DNA from: Capitulum mitella
Lineage: Eukaryota; Arthropoda; Thecostraca; Pollicipedomorpha; Pollicipedidae
Assembly: GCA_030062745.1 (NCBI GenBank)
Contig: CP099848.1
Coordinates: 9,011,501 to 9,075,500 of the forward strand
Direction of reading: 5' to 3'
DNA: 64,000 nucleotides
Positions 10,385-22,110 of this stretch are shown here, piece by piece. Numbering within the stretch: the first letter of the stretch is position 1; every line of letters begins with the position of its first letter. The translations under genes were made by a program, and so were the position numbers. The notes under the pieces were generated by a model. The model saw only the letters and a program-made list of their open reading frames with translations, was not told the origin of the DNA and did no database searches.

Positions 10385-10865
10385 ATCCCACTTAGAGCTG
10401 AGGATTCGTTCCGCAACATCAGATTCGAATCGATGGAATTCTTGAATCCTGAAAACGAGGATTCGAACCCCGAAAATCAGGATACAGACCCTTAAGAAAA
10501 CAATGCAGTCCTGAAACCTGCCATTTAAATACGTGAATGAATGTGGTGAAATATGTTTTAGGCTCAAATTTTCTTAAAAAACTGAATATAATACGAAAAT
10601 GTCGGTGTCGACACCTACGCAGACCAATGCCTCCATCAAGTTTTCGTCAAGTGAGAAATGAACCACTCGCAGCAGCGTTGAGAACAGTCAGCCGGGAACC
10701 AATGAAATCGATTTAAAAGTAAGGACTACATGGCGTTAAAAATTTCGAGATTTCGAGCAAAGAATCGAATTTATTCAATTCTATTCGAATCTCGAATCCG
10801 AATCCGAACCCGAATCTGAATACACCCATTCTGGGATTCGAATCCCAAAATGTATGCGAATGCCC
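10385..10865. repeat. ATTCGAATC palindrome clusters
   Basis: Two dense clusters (10,405-10,490 and 10,750-10,865) of degenerate GATTCGAATCC and its complement. The same motif recurs at 11,920-12,020 and 13,820-13,885. It probably belongs to a dispersed low-complexity repeat. GATTCGAACC near 10,460 resembles a tRNA B box, but no tRNA fold surrounds it. Confidence 0.6.
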
Positions 10866-11919
10866 AAGTGTAGTTATGGGCTCATATGTGGCGTGTTTTA
10901 AAAACAATGGCGAGTCAAATTATCGACGCCAATTTTCTACGGGTGTCAACTTGCCAGACATCAAAGAAACCAATTACGACCCGTTCTGTAGGAAGATAAT
11001 GTAGTCATGGTAGAGATGTGGCTGTCATTAAGGTTTTTTGTTATCATGTTTGGAGCCTTGCAGACATTACTCAAAATTACTTTTTCAGGTTTGGTCTTTG
11101 TGAGCCCTAACCCAATTATGGCTTCTAACGCTCAGTCAGACGAATTGAAACACCCAAAGGTGTGCATACGAGGGAAAGTAAGAATTATGTTTTAAGGGCC
11201 TTTGACTTTTTTGACATTAACTTCATCATGCTGCACGTAAATACTTCGCATCGAATTTTCAAGCAAACTTCTTATTTCAATAAGCTCCTGGCTTTCACAC
11301 GCCTATGACAGAGTCGTTCTCTGGTGACTGGTGAGAAAGAGTCCTTGCGCCATCGGTGTTTTGAATTACACCCTTGAAATACGCTCTTGTTATATGCGGG
11401 CTCAGGCCGGGATACGGCTGAAATTCGATATTTCTGAAACGCCCATCATTTCAAGCTAGGTATTGCCACTTCCTGTGGATGTATGAGCCAGTCCTAGAAA
11501 TTTCAGTGCATGCGTCGAACTATCAGACATCAGCTGTAGTATATCGGTCTGTCGGAAATCGTCCAAAGATCAAGCCTGTAAAGCAGACCGTCTCCAAGCA
11601 TTGACCTTAATTAATCCCTGCTCCTACCAAGATGTGATGAACGCTATGTGCTACACTAGGGCATAGTAGCAGTCAAGACTATGTCATTCTCTGGCATGAC
11701 TGTTCTGCCACTTTTTCACGCAAAAGAAAGTTTTTGAGAAACTTTCTGATGGCACGTGAGCGGCTGCGGCACGCTAATATTTATTCCGCATTTTATAAAC
11801 GTAATTACCAGCTAAAAAACAATATCCACCAGATTACGAAGTAGACGTTGCTGCATTGGTGTTCCAGAAAGAGGACATGACGCATAGTCGCCTGAGGTTC
11901 GCCTGGACTGGGACTGAAT

Positions 11920-12020
11920 CTGAGGATTCGCATACACTTTAGGATTCGAATCCTTGGGTGGATGGATTCATATTTGGATTCGGATTCGAGATCCGCATAG
12001 ATTCGAATAGACCCAAATCT
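11920..12020. repeat. ATTCGAATC palindrome cluster
   Basis: Runs such as GGATTCGAATCC, GGATTCGGATTCGAG and AGATTCGAATAG make a self-complementary low-complexity block of the same kind as those at 10.4-10.9 and 13.8 kb. Confidence 0.6.
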
Positions 12021-12064
12021 TTGCATCTAAATCTGGAAATCTTTAACGTCGTGTAGTTCGCACT

Positions 12065-12100
12065 TTAACCCTATGCCGTGCTAATGCCCAGTAAGTACGA
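12065..12100 (+). repeat. possible TTAA-type terminal repeat
   Basis: TTAACCCTATGCCGTGCTAA begins at 12,065 and resembles the left end of the 48.2 kb element (TTAACCCTGCACTGGCTGGG). No right end was recognised, so it may be a truncated copy. Confidence 0.3.
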
Positions 12101-12348
12101 TTGTGTGTTTGGGTAACAGATTCTGTTCAGCTGTGGGCTCGAAAACTTTTGGTCCGATTTCCTTGATGAAATTCCCTTAATGAAAATAAAATGGAATTTC
12201 CATAATGAAAACGATGTTCGCTAGTCGATAGCCTGTATTTATACAAGGAGAAAATTTTGGCAGTTTTGAAAATGGGGATAGGGGATCCAAATAGGTGTGT
12301 AAATAGCTGTTTACTTATACAAGTCTTCCGACCGCATTTTATTACGGA

Positions 12349-12450
12349 TTTTGTTCTACTTCAAATCATTCCATCGACAATTGAGATATTTACCACACAT
12401 GCTTAATTTTGATCTACTTCCAACCATTCTACCGACAATTGGGTGGTCTG
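12349..12450 (+). repeat. 58-bp dimer
   Basis: TTGTTCTACTTCAAATCATT with CCATCGACAATTGAG is repeated 58 bp later as TTGATCTACTTCCAACCATT with CTACCGACAATTGGG. It is a two-copy tandem with about 20% divergence. Confidence 0.7.
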
Positions 12451-12783
12451 TCACAGGGGGTCGCTAGGGAGAGGCTAGGGGAGGTCGATTTTCAAATTTA
12501 TAAGGGTACCCAAGGCATATAAAAAGAGATAGACATTTTCGCCAAATGCTAATTCATTCTACAAAACATTTTGAATACGGTACGCATATTTGTGTTCGGA
12601 AAACATTGCTGTTTGTGTCACATGCCATATTGTATATCCATGACGAATTCCCACAGGCGGATCCTCTTACCAGATAGCGAGGAAACTTTCTAAATCGTAA
12701 ACTATTGGTAACTACCTGTCATAATCAAACATATATTTTGTGCGATATTTTGCATTGTGCTTAAAGTTTTGAGATCATAAGCG

Positions 12784-13075
12784 TCACATTTTGCCACATT
12801 TCAACGTGCCACATGTCGCATGTCACATGTCAACGTCACATGTCACATGCCAACGTCACATTCTGAAATAACAGAATCATAAGCATAATGAGGGTAAATA
12901 AAAGGGATAGTTTTGGAAAACGGGAAATTTTCTGTCATAGAGTCTGAATCCCGAAAGATCATATGTGTCATGCAAACACTGTCATATTTTATGCCATTAT
13001 GGCATAAAATATGGCATTGGCATATGACATATGCCAAATGCCACATGTCATATGCCATTTTTTTAAACATTGCAA
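12784..13075. repeat. CACATGTC / CATATGCCA low-complexity block with palindromes
   Basis: It starts with repeated TGTCACATGTCAACGTCACA and ends with CATATGACATATGCCAAATG repeats. The arm ATATTTTATGCCAT (12,984-12,997) is followed after one base by its perfect reverse complement (12,999-13,012). Such sequence could form strong secondary structure. Similar CATATG phrases occur in the MITEs at 2.8 and 35.0 kb. Confidence 0.7.
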
Positions 13076-13649
13076 GCGCTCATGGGCGGACCCAGGTACC
13101 AAAAAAGAGGGGTCAGTAACTACATGGTGATAGCGGTGTTTTATTCCATAAATCGAGTCATCATTTCTCAAGGATGAAGGAAAAAATACATCCTTCATGC
13201 ATTAACTTAGAGCAGTCCTGATTGTTATGTTCACTGGAATATATGGCATTTCATCGTTGTATATGTGGAACTAATGAAACAAATCACACGGATAGATGTC
13301 TGTTACGCCTAATGAACATGGTGTTGGACGAAATATGCACCTGAAAACCGATGCCTGGAGACGCCCATGAGAGTGTATGCAAAGGCGAATTATATGCACA
13401 GGCTAGGATAAATATGTCTATTTCATACCTCAGCTTTGCTGTATTCATATAATGAGTCTTAAATTCTTAGGAACAAGACAATACAGGTACCCCTTTTTGC
13501 ATTTCCCTGGATAGGCCATAAACGGGCATTTAAAAAAACTCGAAAGCGCTCAGGCTGCAGATATTTCATTTCAACTGTCCCTGACATTACAAAGGACACG
13601 AAAGTGACATATGACCACCTCAAAGTGCGCGATCTCCAGAAACCCAATA

Positions 13650-13815
13650 TTCCTTAAAGTTGCCTCTCAAAACCGTGTCCTGGAGCCGTCTCTAGAGAAG
13701 GTACATTTATGAAATTTCTTCATAACATACGGAAATCATATTAAGGAAAAGTCACAATGTTTCATGGAGCAGTCCTCAAAAGCCTTGGAACGGCGAGCAA
13801 AAACCGGGGTGGGGG
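13650..13815 (+). mobile_element. 3' fragment of the 50.4 kb piggyBac-like family
   Basis: Blocks such as TTGCCTCTCAAAACCGTGTC, AAGGAAAAGTCACAATGTTT, CAAAAGCCTTGGAACGGCGA and GCAAAAACCGGGGTGGGGG align with 51,427-51,575. The fragment runs straight into an ATTCGAATC cluster, so the terminal repeat is missing. Confidence 0.5.
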
Positions 13816-14189
13816 TTCCATTCTATTCGAATTCGATTCTATTCGAATCTATTCGAATCCTGCGAATTCGAATCCTTTGCTCTATCCACGACCCACGACC
13901 GTAACACGCACGCAAACAAGCCCGCCTGTGAATCGAGTCAGTTTACTGGCTGTGGGACAGGCATGAGTCCCGCTCGATAAGCCTTGCAGTCGGTGCAGTC
14001 CTTGCAGTTGAAACGATGACGTCACGCCGAGCACAGCTTTCTTTAAAAATGCGGGAAACGACGCGCAGTAGCGCCACTCGTATTTCCACGCGCGCACATG
14101 CCTTCATTTGCATTGGTTAAGTGGGGAAACAAACTGAGAAATGTCATTGGCACGCAATTTGCCAAACCTGTTCTTTTCGGTGGTCGACG

Positions 14190-14305
14190 GCAGCAGGACG
14201 CGTGATGTCAGCTGTACGTGTGACGTCATCCGGCAGCAGGACGTATGACGTTAGTTTGCTGCAGGAGAGGCATGACGTCAGCCGGCAGCAGGACGTATGC
14301 GACCC
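14190..14305 (+). promoter_or_regulatory. CRE (TGACGTCA) cluster in a degenerate tandem repeat
   Basis: GGCAGCAGGACG appears three times, and the repeats carry TGATGTCA, TGACGTCA, TGACGTTA and TGACGTCA within about 70 bp. TGACGTCA is the palindromic site for CREB/ATF bZIP factors. The block leads into a GC-rich stretch, so it could be a promoter-proximal array or merely a repeat that happens to contain the site. Confidence 0.4.
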
Positions 14306-14640
14306 CCGCGCCGGCCGACATCAGTCCCGCGGGGCTCACCGATGATGGCCACAATTACCTAATGCTAGAGATACGTCTCTGGCGGAGCCCTGGGGACCGG
14401 TTCCTGATTGTTCCCGCACTGCCGGCGGAGCGGGGCTGCCGATTCGCCGCGGAGCGGAGACGGCGGCTGGGTGAACAGATCCCGGCGGAAACAGGGCCGC
14501 AGGACACCGCCCCTCTCCGCTCTTTGCCGGGGATACGGAGACGTTTCCACGCTTCTTGCAGTAACCAGTTATGGGACGAATACTTCCTGTGACGTTTTTT
14601 GGACATGGAACGTGAAAATCCGATCACATTGACTTAAAAA
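14306..14640. other. GC-rich stretch with overlapping open frames
   Basis: A plus-strand frame (14,245-14,592) reads through a stretch including GHNYLMLEIRLWRSPGDR and ends ...WDEYFL. It follows the CRE cluster. No start context, splice site or family supports a gene. Confidence 0.2.
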
Positions 14641-15230
14641 CTTTGTTGCTGACAACTAAAAAAAAATCTTGAAAATAATTAAGAATTAGGTCGACGTTCA
14701 AGCAAAAATAGACTTTGATAAGATATCGCATTGTTACATAATATCATGTTATATGTTATATGTTATAAAATATCAGATGATATCAGCAATGTTTTCATCT
14801 GAAAAAACAAGGGCAGTTAACACCATTGTGTCACGTCATTGGCGCATCATCAAACGCAGACGGGATAACAGGCTTCTTGTATGGGTCTTGGAGAGGCAGA
14901 ACTTGCTTTTTCTGTTGAAGTGGCACTTGTAGAAATCATCTGAAGTAGATCAAATGCGCCTTGCGGTCCCCCCGACACGGCCATTGTTTCCCATAGAAAA
15001 ATGTTGTCGTCATTGGGTGCAATATTTTACTCTGACCGAAAGACCGCGCACTGATATTTTGTCCTAATATCGTGTATGTTGCATTCATTTGTGCTTACAT
15101 TTCCTGCAGTGCCCTTCGAGTTCTAAATACCCAAAATCCTTGTTGAAATTGGCTGCATGATGAAAGAAATCAGACTATGTCGAGCTCTGTGCATCACTTT
15201 ATTGTGACTCTTGCGATTTGATGTTTTGTC
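14641..15230. other. AT-rich stretch, no feature seen
   Basis: It contains short direct repeats of ATGTTATATGTTATA (about 14,747-14,770). Nothing else is supported. Confidence 0.4.
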
Positions 15231-16360
15231 ATGTGAAAACCAATGTTGGAGCTGATCGTGTTTTCGTTTCGCCGCGCGGCACCACAGGCCGCTCCGGCTC
15301 TGTCTGGCCGTGTGCGCCGGCGCTCTACAGCTCTGGTGGCGGCCGATTTCCGTCGTGCGGGGCGTTTCCTGTGGACGGGGGGGGGGCGCGGCCGGCCGGC
15401 GGTTTTTCTCCTCGCTCAGCGCGCCGGTCCGGTGGCGGGCCGGCGGTTTCGCTGATTTCGCGCCAGACGCCATTCGAATTCTGTTCATGCTTAGATCATC
15501 ACAAATGTAAATGGAAGCCGGCCACGGCCGTTTGTACCGGGGTGGATTTGTCAACGCCCCAAATTGCTTACGCCCGCTCAGTTCGGCCAGGAAATAAAAT
15601 CAATTTTGTCGACAAAAGGCGCGGCCCGCTGCGCCTGTTGATGGGGCCAAGTTTTCTATAATCAACAAGTTTGGATAAAGAAAATCCATCTGGAGTTGTG
15701 AAAGAATTCGTCGTCCGAACCGGCTCTGCGTGCCGCGGACGAACGAAAACAGATTGGTTGGAAATTGAGTGGAAATTCCCGGCTTTGCCACAAGAAGTGA
15801 GATGGATACTGAAATAACACCTTCTCAACAAATGGTCGCAAAAGATGGGCACTTCGCGACCGCAGGTCGTTTAGACCTACCACTGAACTGCCTTGGTGCT
15901 ATGTTGGCGCGCATAAAAACCATCATGGTATCCATTTTCTCTCGACCTACATTATTTTTGTCGAATACAAAAGCCCGATGCGCTCCCAGCACCAGCAGCG
16001 TCTCGGCCCAACTTGGCCAATCATCGTCGCGGCAAGAGCGAAAATCAACCAATCGATGCGCGTATTCACTCCATCGCGCCGCTGAATATCAAATCAGTCG
16101 TGAAAACAATGGGAATGATTTGCGTCGCCCGCGGCCCGGGAAGTCGGCAGCTGCGTGGCGCATCAACAGCCTCCGCCGGCTGCCCGCGCGGCCCGAGCCC
16201 ACGAACAGATGGCTGACAACGCCTCAAGTGGCGTTAGCTGGGCTGCGCATTCTCGCCAACTGCCGTCATCAAAGCAGTAAAGCGTACTTACTGCCTTCGG
16301 CCAGCTGTTTCAAAGTCGGTGTTCACTGTCGGATCTCCGTACGTTTTCAGTAGTCGTTTC
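15231..16360. other. CpG-rich block, possible island
   Basis: GC is very high at 15,270-15,470 and again at 16,110-16,210, with dense CpG and GGCCGGC words. A 194-codon frame (15,769-16,353, +) and several shadows cross it but show no domains. It could be a promoter region of an unseen gene. Confidence 0.3.
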
Positions 16361-17520
16361 CGGCGAGTTCCGGCGGAAAGGGTTATGTATTCACAAACAA
16401 GATACGCCTGTGGATAGCTGAAGCAGACTGTCAGCTGTCCTGTGCTTCATGAATATTCTCGTATTATCTCACCTCAATCTATTATGATCATCATGCAGAA
16501 CATGCAAGCACTTGCTCGTCTTCTCTAGGTGTGCTCGATGTCTACTCTGCCTTAGTGTCATTATCTGTATTACTGATGTGCGCGTATGGGTTGATATGGA
16601 ATTCGCCAGGAGAAAGCCGTCGCCCACCTTAGCATCCTTTTGGGCCGTTCGGGGACTTAAACAGTGGTACCATCTGATGACCGCTGCGCTCTCACGAGGT
16701 GAGACGCCGTGTCAGGGCCTGAAGTAGGGCCCCCTCCCGTCTTAAGCCCTTGTGTCCTGGCCTTCTTGCGACCAGCACCTCGTACATTGCGCAGTACAAC
16801 TGGAAAATGTCTTTCGTTTCGCGTGCCCTTGCCTAGACAGCGCGTTCTCATGTTGGGACTTCTGACGCGTTAGGTCGGGTTTCTGATCTCTTGACGTTTT
16901 GGGGCATTCCCGTCTCTCATTACTCACATCATGTCACCCTCTTTTTTCGTTATCACTGTTGCTGGCCCACTCTTTTGTTGCCTTTTTCTTATTACTTTTG
17001 TTCCCGACATTCTGAGTACTCTGACGTCATCACATGCATCGGTGTCCCGTCTGACATTCCGAGGAGTCATGGCCTCCATGCCTCCTGCCCCGGATCGGTT
17101 CTCACCGACAGATCAGGGCCTGGATCGAAACACCGGAGCCGTCGTTTGGCTGGCGCAGCCGTCTGGTAAGGCCGGTTGGGCGCCGGCCACCGTTCTCGTG
17201 ACTCTGACGAGTAATTAGTTACAATATTTACGCCCCCGGGCGGACGCGCCTGGTCGCCGTCGCGTGTCCGGCGCCCTCTAGATTGAGTTTGTGCGTGAGA
17301 TGGCGACGGTAAGCAATGCCTGCACACACGTGCAGCGGTACCGGGTGTGATAAGGTGCGGTCATGCTGGTGAGCAATGTGTTACGACAGCTGTTGCGGCG
17401 ATGGCCGACGGGAGGGGAGGGGAGTGCTGTCGGCCCTGCGGCCAGATATCTGCATTCAGGCAATGTCAGCGCGCTATGACGGATCATAGCGGCACAGAGA
17501 TGCAGCGTCTGGGAGACGGA
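16361..17520. other. no supported feature
   Basis: Mixed composition, with open frames on both strands but no recognised protein, repeat or RNA. A GC-rich patch lies at 17,050-17,280. Confidence 0.35.
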
Positions 17521-17523
17521 CGA

Positions 17524-17533
17524 CGAGAGAGCG

Positions 17534-17564
<31 letters not shown>

Positions 17565-17568
17565 GAGA

Positions 17569-17628
<60 letters not shown>

Positions 17629-17640
17629 GAGAGAGAGAAA
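17524..17640. repeat. (GA)n microsatellite
   Basis: About 115 bp of GAGAGA interrupted by GGGAGA. The long Ser/Leu and Glu/Arg frames through it are repeat translations. Confidence 0.97.
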
Positions 17641-18650
17641 GGACGACTGAGACAAACAGAGCAGGGTTATTGCAATGGGGATAGACAACAAAACAGCGCT
17701 GCAAACACGGGCTCACCTGAGACTGAATCTCTACAAATAACCGTTTTGAAACTGTAACCGATCGTTGCAAAATGCACATTACGTGCATCGTCAGAGCATA
17801 TGCACACTTCATCCTCAGCTTAGTTTGGACACATGACATGGACTTGACCCAAAATCTCTGCGCATGCTCATCGGTGGCCTTTCGCACTGCTCATTCCCTG
17901 CCTTCCCGGCCGGCGCTCCGAGAATGGGCTCTTCGAACATTTTGCCCGCCCCCGGCGTCCCCAGCCATTACAGTTCATGAAGCGAATCGGATTGAGGTCC
18001 AGCGCCGGCCACATTCGGCCGCCGGCGGCCAGCGCTCTTATTGGGCCGCCTTTGGCTCGGCCGTTTGGCCCGGGTCGCGGTTATTTCACCTCGCTGCCTT
18101 CCAATAGCCAAATGATAATGCGGGATCGATCGCTGGCGCTCGGAGCGCGTCCAGCCGACCATGATACGGCGCTGCCAGATCCCTTCACAGGGCCGACCTG
18201 TCTAATCAGGGACGATAGGGGATGGACGGGAAGCTGCCATATCCCTCCATGGACCGTGCTGGTCTCATTAGAGCTGGAAAGAACTGAAAATAAAGTCCAT
18301 AAGGTAATCACATCTCGAGGTACCGACCTCTTGCAAAAAGAACACGCTTGATCCTTCAGTAAGTAAACTTCAGAAAGTAAATTCTTATAACCCTCCATCA
18401 TCAGCTTGTGACCTTTCAAACACATTTTTGGCAGAGCAGCGGACTTTTTTCATGAGTGGAAAGTGCAAACACAAAAATCTTCTCAGCAAGACTAGCCTCA
18501 GACAAAGTTTCGAAACAAAAGTTTGAAAGGGACTTATAGGTTATGAGACAAGTTCCTGGTATTCCTGATAGGATGCGATTTTTATGTCACTTGGATTGAA
18601 CAATCTCTTGCGATAGATATGGCTGATACCTGATGCCCAGACTTCAATGA
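17641..18650. other. no supported feature
   Basis: A GC-rich patch at 17,890-18,180 contains GGCCGGC-type words. A minus-strand frame (18,081-18,425) lacks recognisable motifs. Confidence 0.3.
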
Positions 18651-18789
18651 CGTGCCTTACTTGAATGTAGGAAAGTCGGCGACCTGACACGGCCTGGTTT
18701 GCCGTTTGATACCCACTCGGGAAGTATCGTCAACACGGCTACCGAAAGTTTCTCGTGATCTCGTTTGATGTTTTAGTGGGACTGGAAAC

Positions 18790-19770
18790 CTCTCCGGAGT
18801 GTTCGTCAGGCTCCTGCCGTTCGGCGGCGGCTCGTCCGTAGCTGCGACCGGCGCGGCGGGGGGCGGCGGCCGGCAGGGGCCGCCGCCGCCGCGGGAGCGC
18901 GCTCGGCGAGCCGTGACGCGCGCCGCTCGCCCGACCGCCGCGCGGAACCGCTTCATCACGGGTTTTTATCGGGCTCCGGCCGTCTGCAGGAAGCTGCCAC
19001 TTCGCGACGACTCCGAATTAAGACGGATCGCGGCGCTCGGCCGTCGCGCCCGGCCGCCGGATGAGATCGTCCGTTCGACGCTCCGCCATCGCCGCCGGAT
19101 CGTCGGTCGTCGGCGCCGACGACACCGGGGCAGGGCGATCGCCGCGCGGCGTCGCTGGATGTCGGGATTGTGGGGACGGGGACGACGGGGGGAGGGGGGA
19201 TGAGCGGCGAGGTTTCTCATCGTCGGGACGTAGCGCGAGGCCCTTTGTCGAGCGACCCCTCCGGAGGACACCCTCCGCTAAAAGCTGTCGGGCCTCTGTC
19301 CGTCGACTCGGCGGCCGATGACGGATTCCACGGCTAACGCGGCCGGCCACGTCGCCGCTGCCGGCAGCGGCCGGGCGCGGGCTTTTAGAGGGGCGTCATC
19401 ATTTTCGTATCGGCCGGTCCGGCCGACCGGCGGCCGGCCCGCCGACAGCGCTGAGTCGGGACTTTTTGCCCGGCCAAATTGGATCCATGTGACGGATCGG
19501 TGGACACCGGCTCCGGGGGAGGGGACGCAGCCGGCCGGCCCGGACGCCGCCGGCCGGGCCGACTTGTGGAGCCGCCTCTGACGTCACAATTCATCGGGGG
19601 AGCGGCGGACGGCACTCGGGGGCGCCCGGCTCTGATGGCCGCTCGCCGATACGGCGGCGCGCCGCTGCCAAAAGGACGGCGAGGAGCTGATCGGCCGCTG
19701 GATACTACCCGCGATGGGGACTGTTCGGCGACGGAGGGGATGCGTGATCTGGGTATGATTATTCCGGCGT
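18790..19770. other. extreme GC-rich, CpG-dense block
   Basis: About 1 kb made largely of GCCGGC, GGCCGG and CGGCGG words. All six frames stay open for long stretches and read as Arg/Pro/Gly/Ala-rich, so none is taken as coding. One CRE-like TGACGTCA occurs near 19,579. It is either a CpG island with an unseen first exon or a GC-rich repeat. Confidence 0.45.
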
Positions 19771-19954
19771 GCTGAGCTGCCGTGTGCAGTGACAAAACGA
19801 AGCGAGGCCATTGGCATCATGCTTTCCCTTGGCGGGTTTCATGGCTAGTGCCTTTCATGACTAAAATTTCATGGTTAGTGTAATAAGCGACTAACGCAAA
19901 ATGGAGTGGCCACATGAAAATATGACAGAGGAATGATCAAAGAAAAAGCAGAGG

Positions 19955-20460
19955 TATACTTTGACGTAATGGGGGAGGATCGTCGAGCTGGCGATTTAGG
20001 AGAGGGAGGAGGGGGCTTGGGCGGTTGAGTTCTATACAGTTTTACATCTTTTGAGACTCCTCTTGGTCTTTGGTCATGTCAGGTCACGGAGATATGAGGC
20101 CATTTTCAAACGCGTGTTTTGTGATTTCGTGATGTTTCGTACAAACTAAATCAAAACATGTGCTCCCGAAAATCTGATGACCTCTGTGACCTTCCAAATG
20201 TCGAGATTATGAACATTCCAGACATCGGAGGCAACGAAAAAAAGCACTGGACACCCGTTTTGTCTTTAAGGTCATCAAGAATAGGGCCAGGTCACATTAA
20301 CTTTGATCGGTCAGTTCACAAGAGCTACAAAGAAAGATTTGAGAATTTTATTTAAAAATATCAGGTTTGTTCCTGAAATTTATTCCAACGTTCACAACCA
20401 AGGAGGCCGAATAGCCCTCCATCTCGCATGACGCTCCAGTAAAACCAGCAAGACTCTTTT
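19955..20460 (+). mobile_element. GGTCA-rich MITE-like repeat
   Basis: It carries GGTCATGTCAGGTCACGGAG, TGACCTCTGTGACCTTCC and GGCCAGGTCACATTAAC. It resembles in style and partly in sequence 33.6-34.3 kb (AGGTCATGCTAGGTCACAG, ATATCTCACGGAG). Ends were not defined. Confidence 0.4.
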
Positions 20461-21430
20461 GGGGTGTAGGATGAGCGAGACATACATAGTTGCCTCTTTC
20501 ATCATCACTTTTACTTTATGCATTCGGAGGACAACAGGATACCTATCGATCTATTTAAGTATTTGCATCGGGAGAGTTACAGTTTTAAACACCACATGCG
20601 CCCATGGTATTGTGCGCCGCCACTACTGAGAGGTCCAAAAACGCTGGTGGAAAACTAAGTTTAGGAGCGAAAGCATTACTGCCGGAATACTTATGTGGAA
20701 GAGCGATCTGGCCAGCTGACTCACTACAAATGTAAATACACAGAATTTGAAGAATTAAGCTGTCTTCTAGCAAAAATTTCAAGATTGGGTGACCAGTGGT
20801 TCTGAAGTAATAATCCTCCAGAAAATGTTATCCTGCCCATAACGCAGAAAGTGTTCTGGCCGCTCCGGAATGGTTGGGACTGTTCAATTTGATTGTTTCT
20901 TTCTGGTAGCTGAAGTAAAACTCACTCCGTTTGCAGCCTCGCTCGTAAATATTCCGTAGAGCGAGTGCTGACATGACGTAAATACAACTGGAAACAACCC
21001 CAAAGAACTGAAAACAAACGCAGCAACGGCTCTATAAAACGAGGACTTGACTAAGGATTTCAAAGAGTAACAACAACAACAGGAAAGGTGCCAATGACGG
21101 CAGGAACCAGGGAACCTAAAACGAGCTGAAAGACGACAATGAAGCGAACAAGCATTTTTTATGCATATGAATATTGGTTCTGCCTTATCTACTTTTAAGT
21201 GCTCTGTTTTTCATTCAAAGCAACTTAAAAACTTTAAAACAGCTTGGATATTCGTCGGTGCCCCGTGCAGGTGACGGAACAGTCAGGAAAGTTTTGAATG
21301 TACCTAATCCGTATGACCATCGTTTGGGGCGGCAACTTTCCCGCGACCGGTTAACAGTGTGATGCATTTCTACAGATGTTCGGCACCTCATCTGCATGCG
21401 ATTAAGCGAAAAGTTTCCGGAAAGTTGTCG
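20461..21430. other. no supported feature
   Basis: AT-rich with no recognised gene or repeat. Confidence 0.35.
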
Positions 21431-22110
21431 GCGGCGGTAACTTTCGCGGCAAAATGCTGAGGATGGCGCCTGGCCGCCAGCCCTGGCAGGGACTCACCCC
21501 ACAGACGGCGCTCTACAAAGCTCGACGGAGGCGGCAGCCGCAGATAAACTCTCCACCAAATAAATGCCTCAGGCGGGATGTGAACTTTCGGCCGAGTGGT
21601 CGGCGGAGCGGCGGCGTCGGCCGGATTCGCGGGCCGACCTGCTGTCGCCAGCGATCGCCTGCTTCCGGCCGCCATGTCCCTGTGCCGGGCAGGCCTCAGC
21701 TGTCGCCCACCATTCTGGCCGCTGGCCCAGTGCACGTGGCGACATTAGCGGAGCAGGCGCCGCCGCCGGACGCAGAAGCCGCGCCGTCAAATCGTCACTG
21801 GCCGTCTGGCCGGCCGGGCGGGCTCGTAAATTGCTGGCAGAATCAGGCGTCCGGCCCGGTAATGGTCCTCCGACGTCCAGCCTGCCGGCACTGCTGGCAC
21901 CGTCCGGCTGAGGACAGGGCCGTCCTGTCCCGTCCTGCCGGAACACGGCTGTCCTGTCCTGACGGCATTGCTGGCACTATCTGGCTGAGGACAGGGCTAT
22001 CCTGTCTTTTATGCTCCGTCGTGATGGATCTAAACTGTTTGCGCCCAGCGGCCACCTCTTCCAAACCGTACCTGACGAGTCTGTGCTGCCCGGCCCGTCC
22101 TACCGTTTAA
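21431..22110. other. GC-rich block with a 77-bp dimer
   Basis: GGCACTGCTGGCACCGTCCG leads into GGCTGAGGACAGGGCCGTCC at about 21,887. The pair repeats about 77 bp later with changes (GCATTGCTGGCACTATCTGG). The 218-codon frame across the block (21,454-22,110) has no recognisable domain. Confidence 0.5.

Noticed and set aside
10455-10475. GATTCGAACC resembling a tRNA B box
   Set aside because: It belongs to an ATTCGAATC cluster, and no acceptor stem, anticodon arm or A box can be placed around it.
17278-17887. Long open frames rich in Ser/Leu or Glu/Arg
   Set aside because: They are translations of the (GA)n microsatellite.
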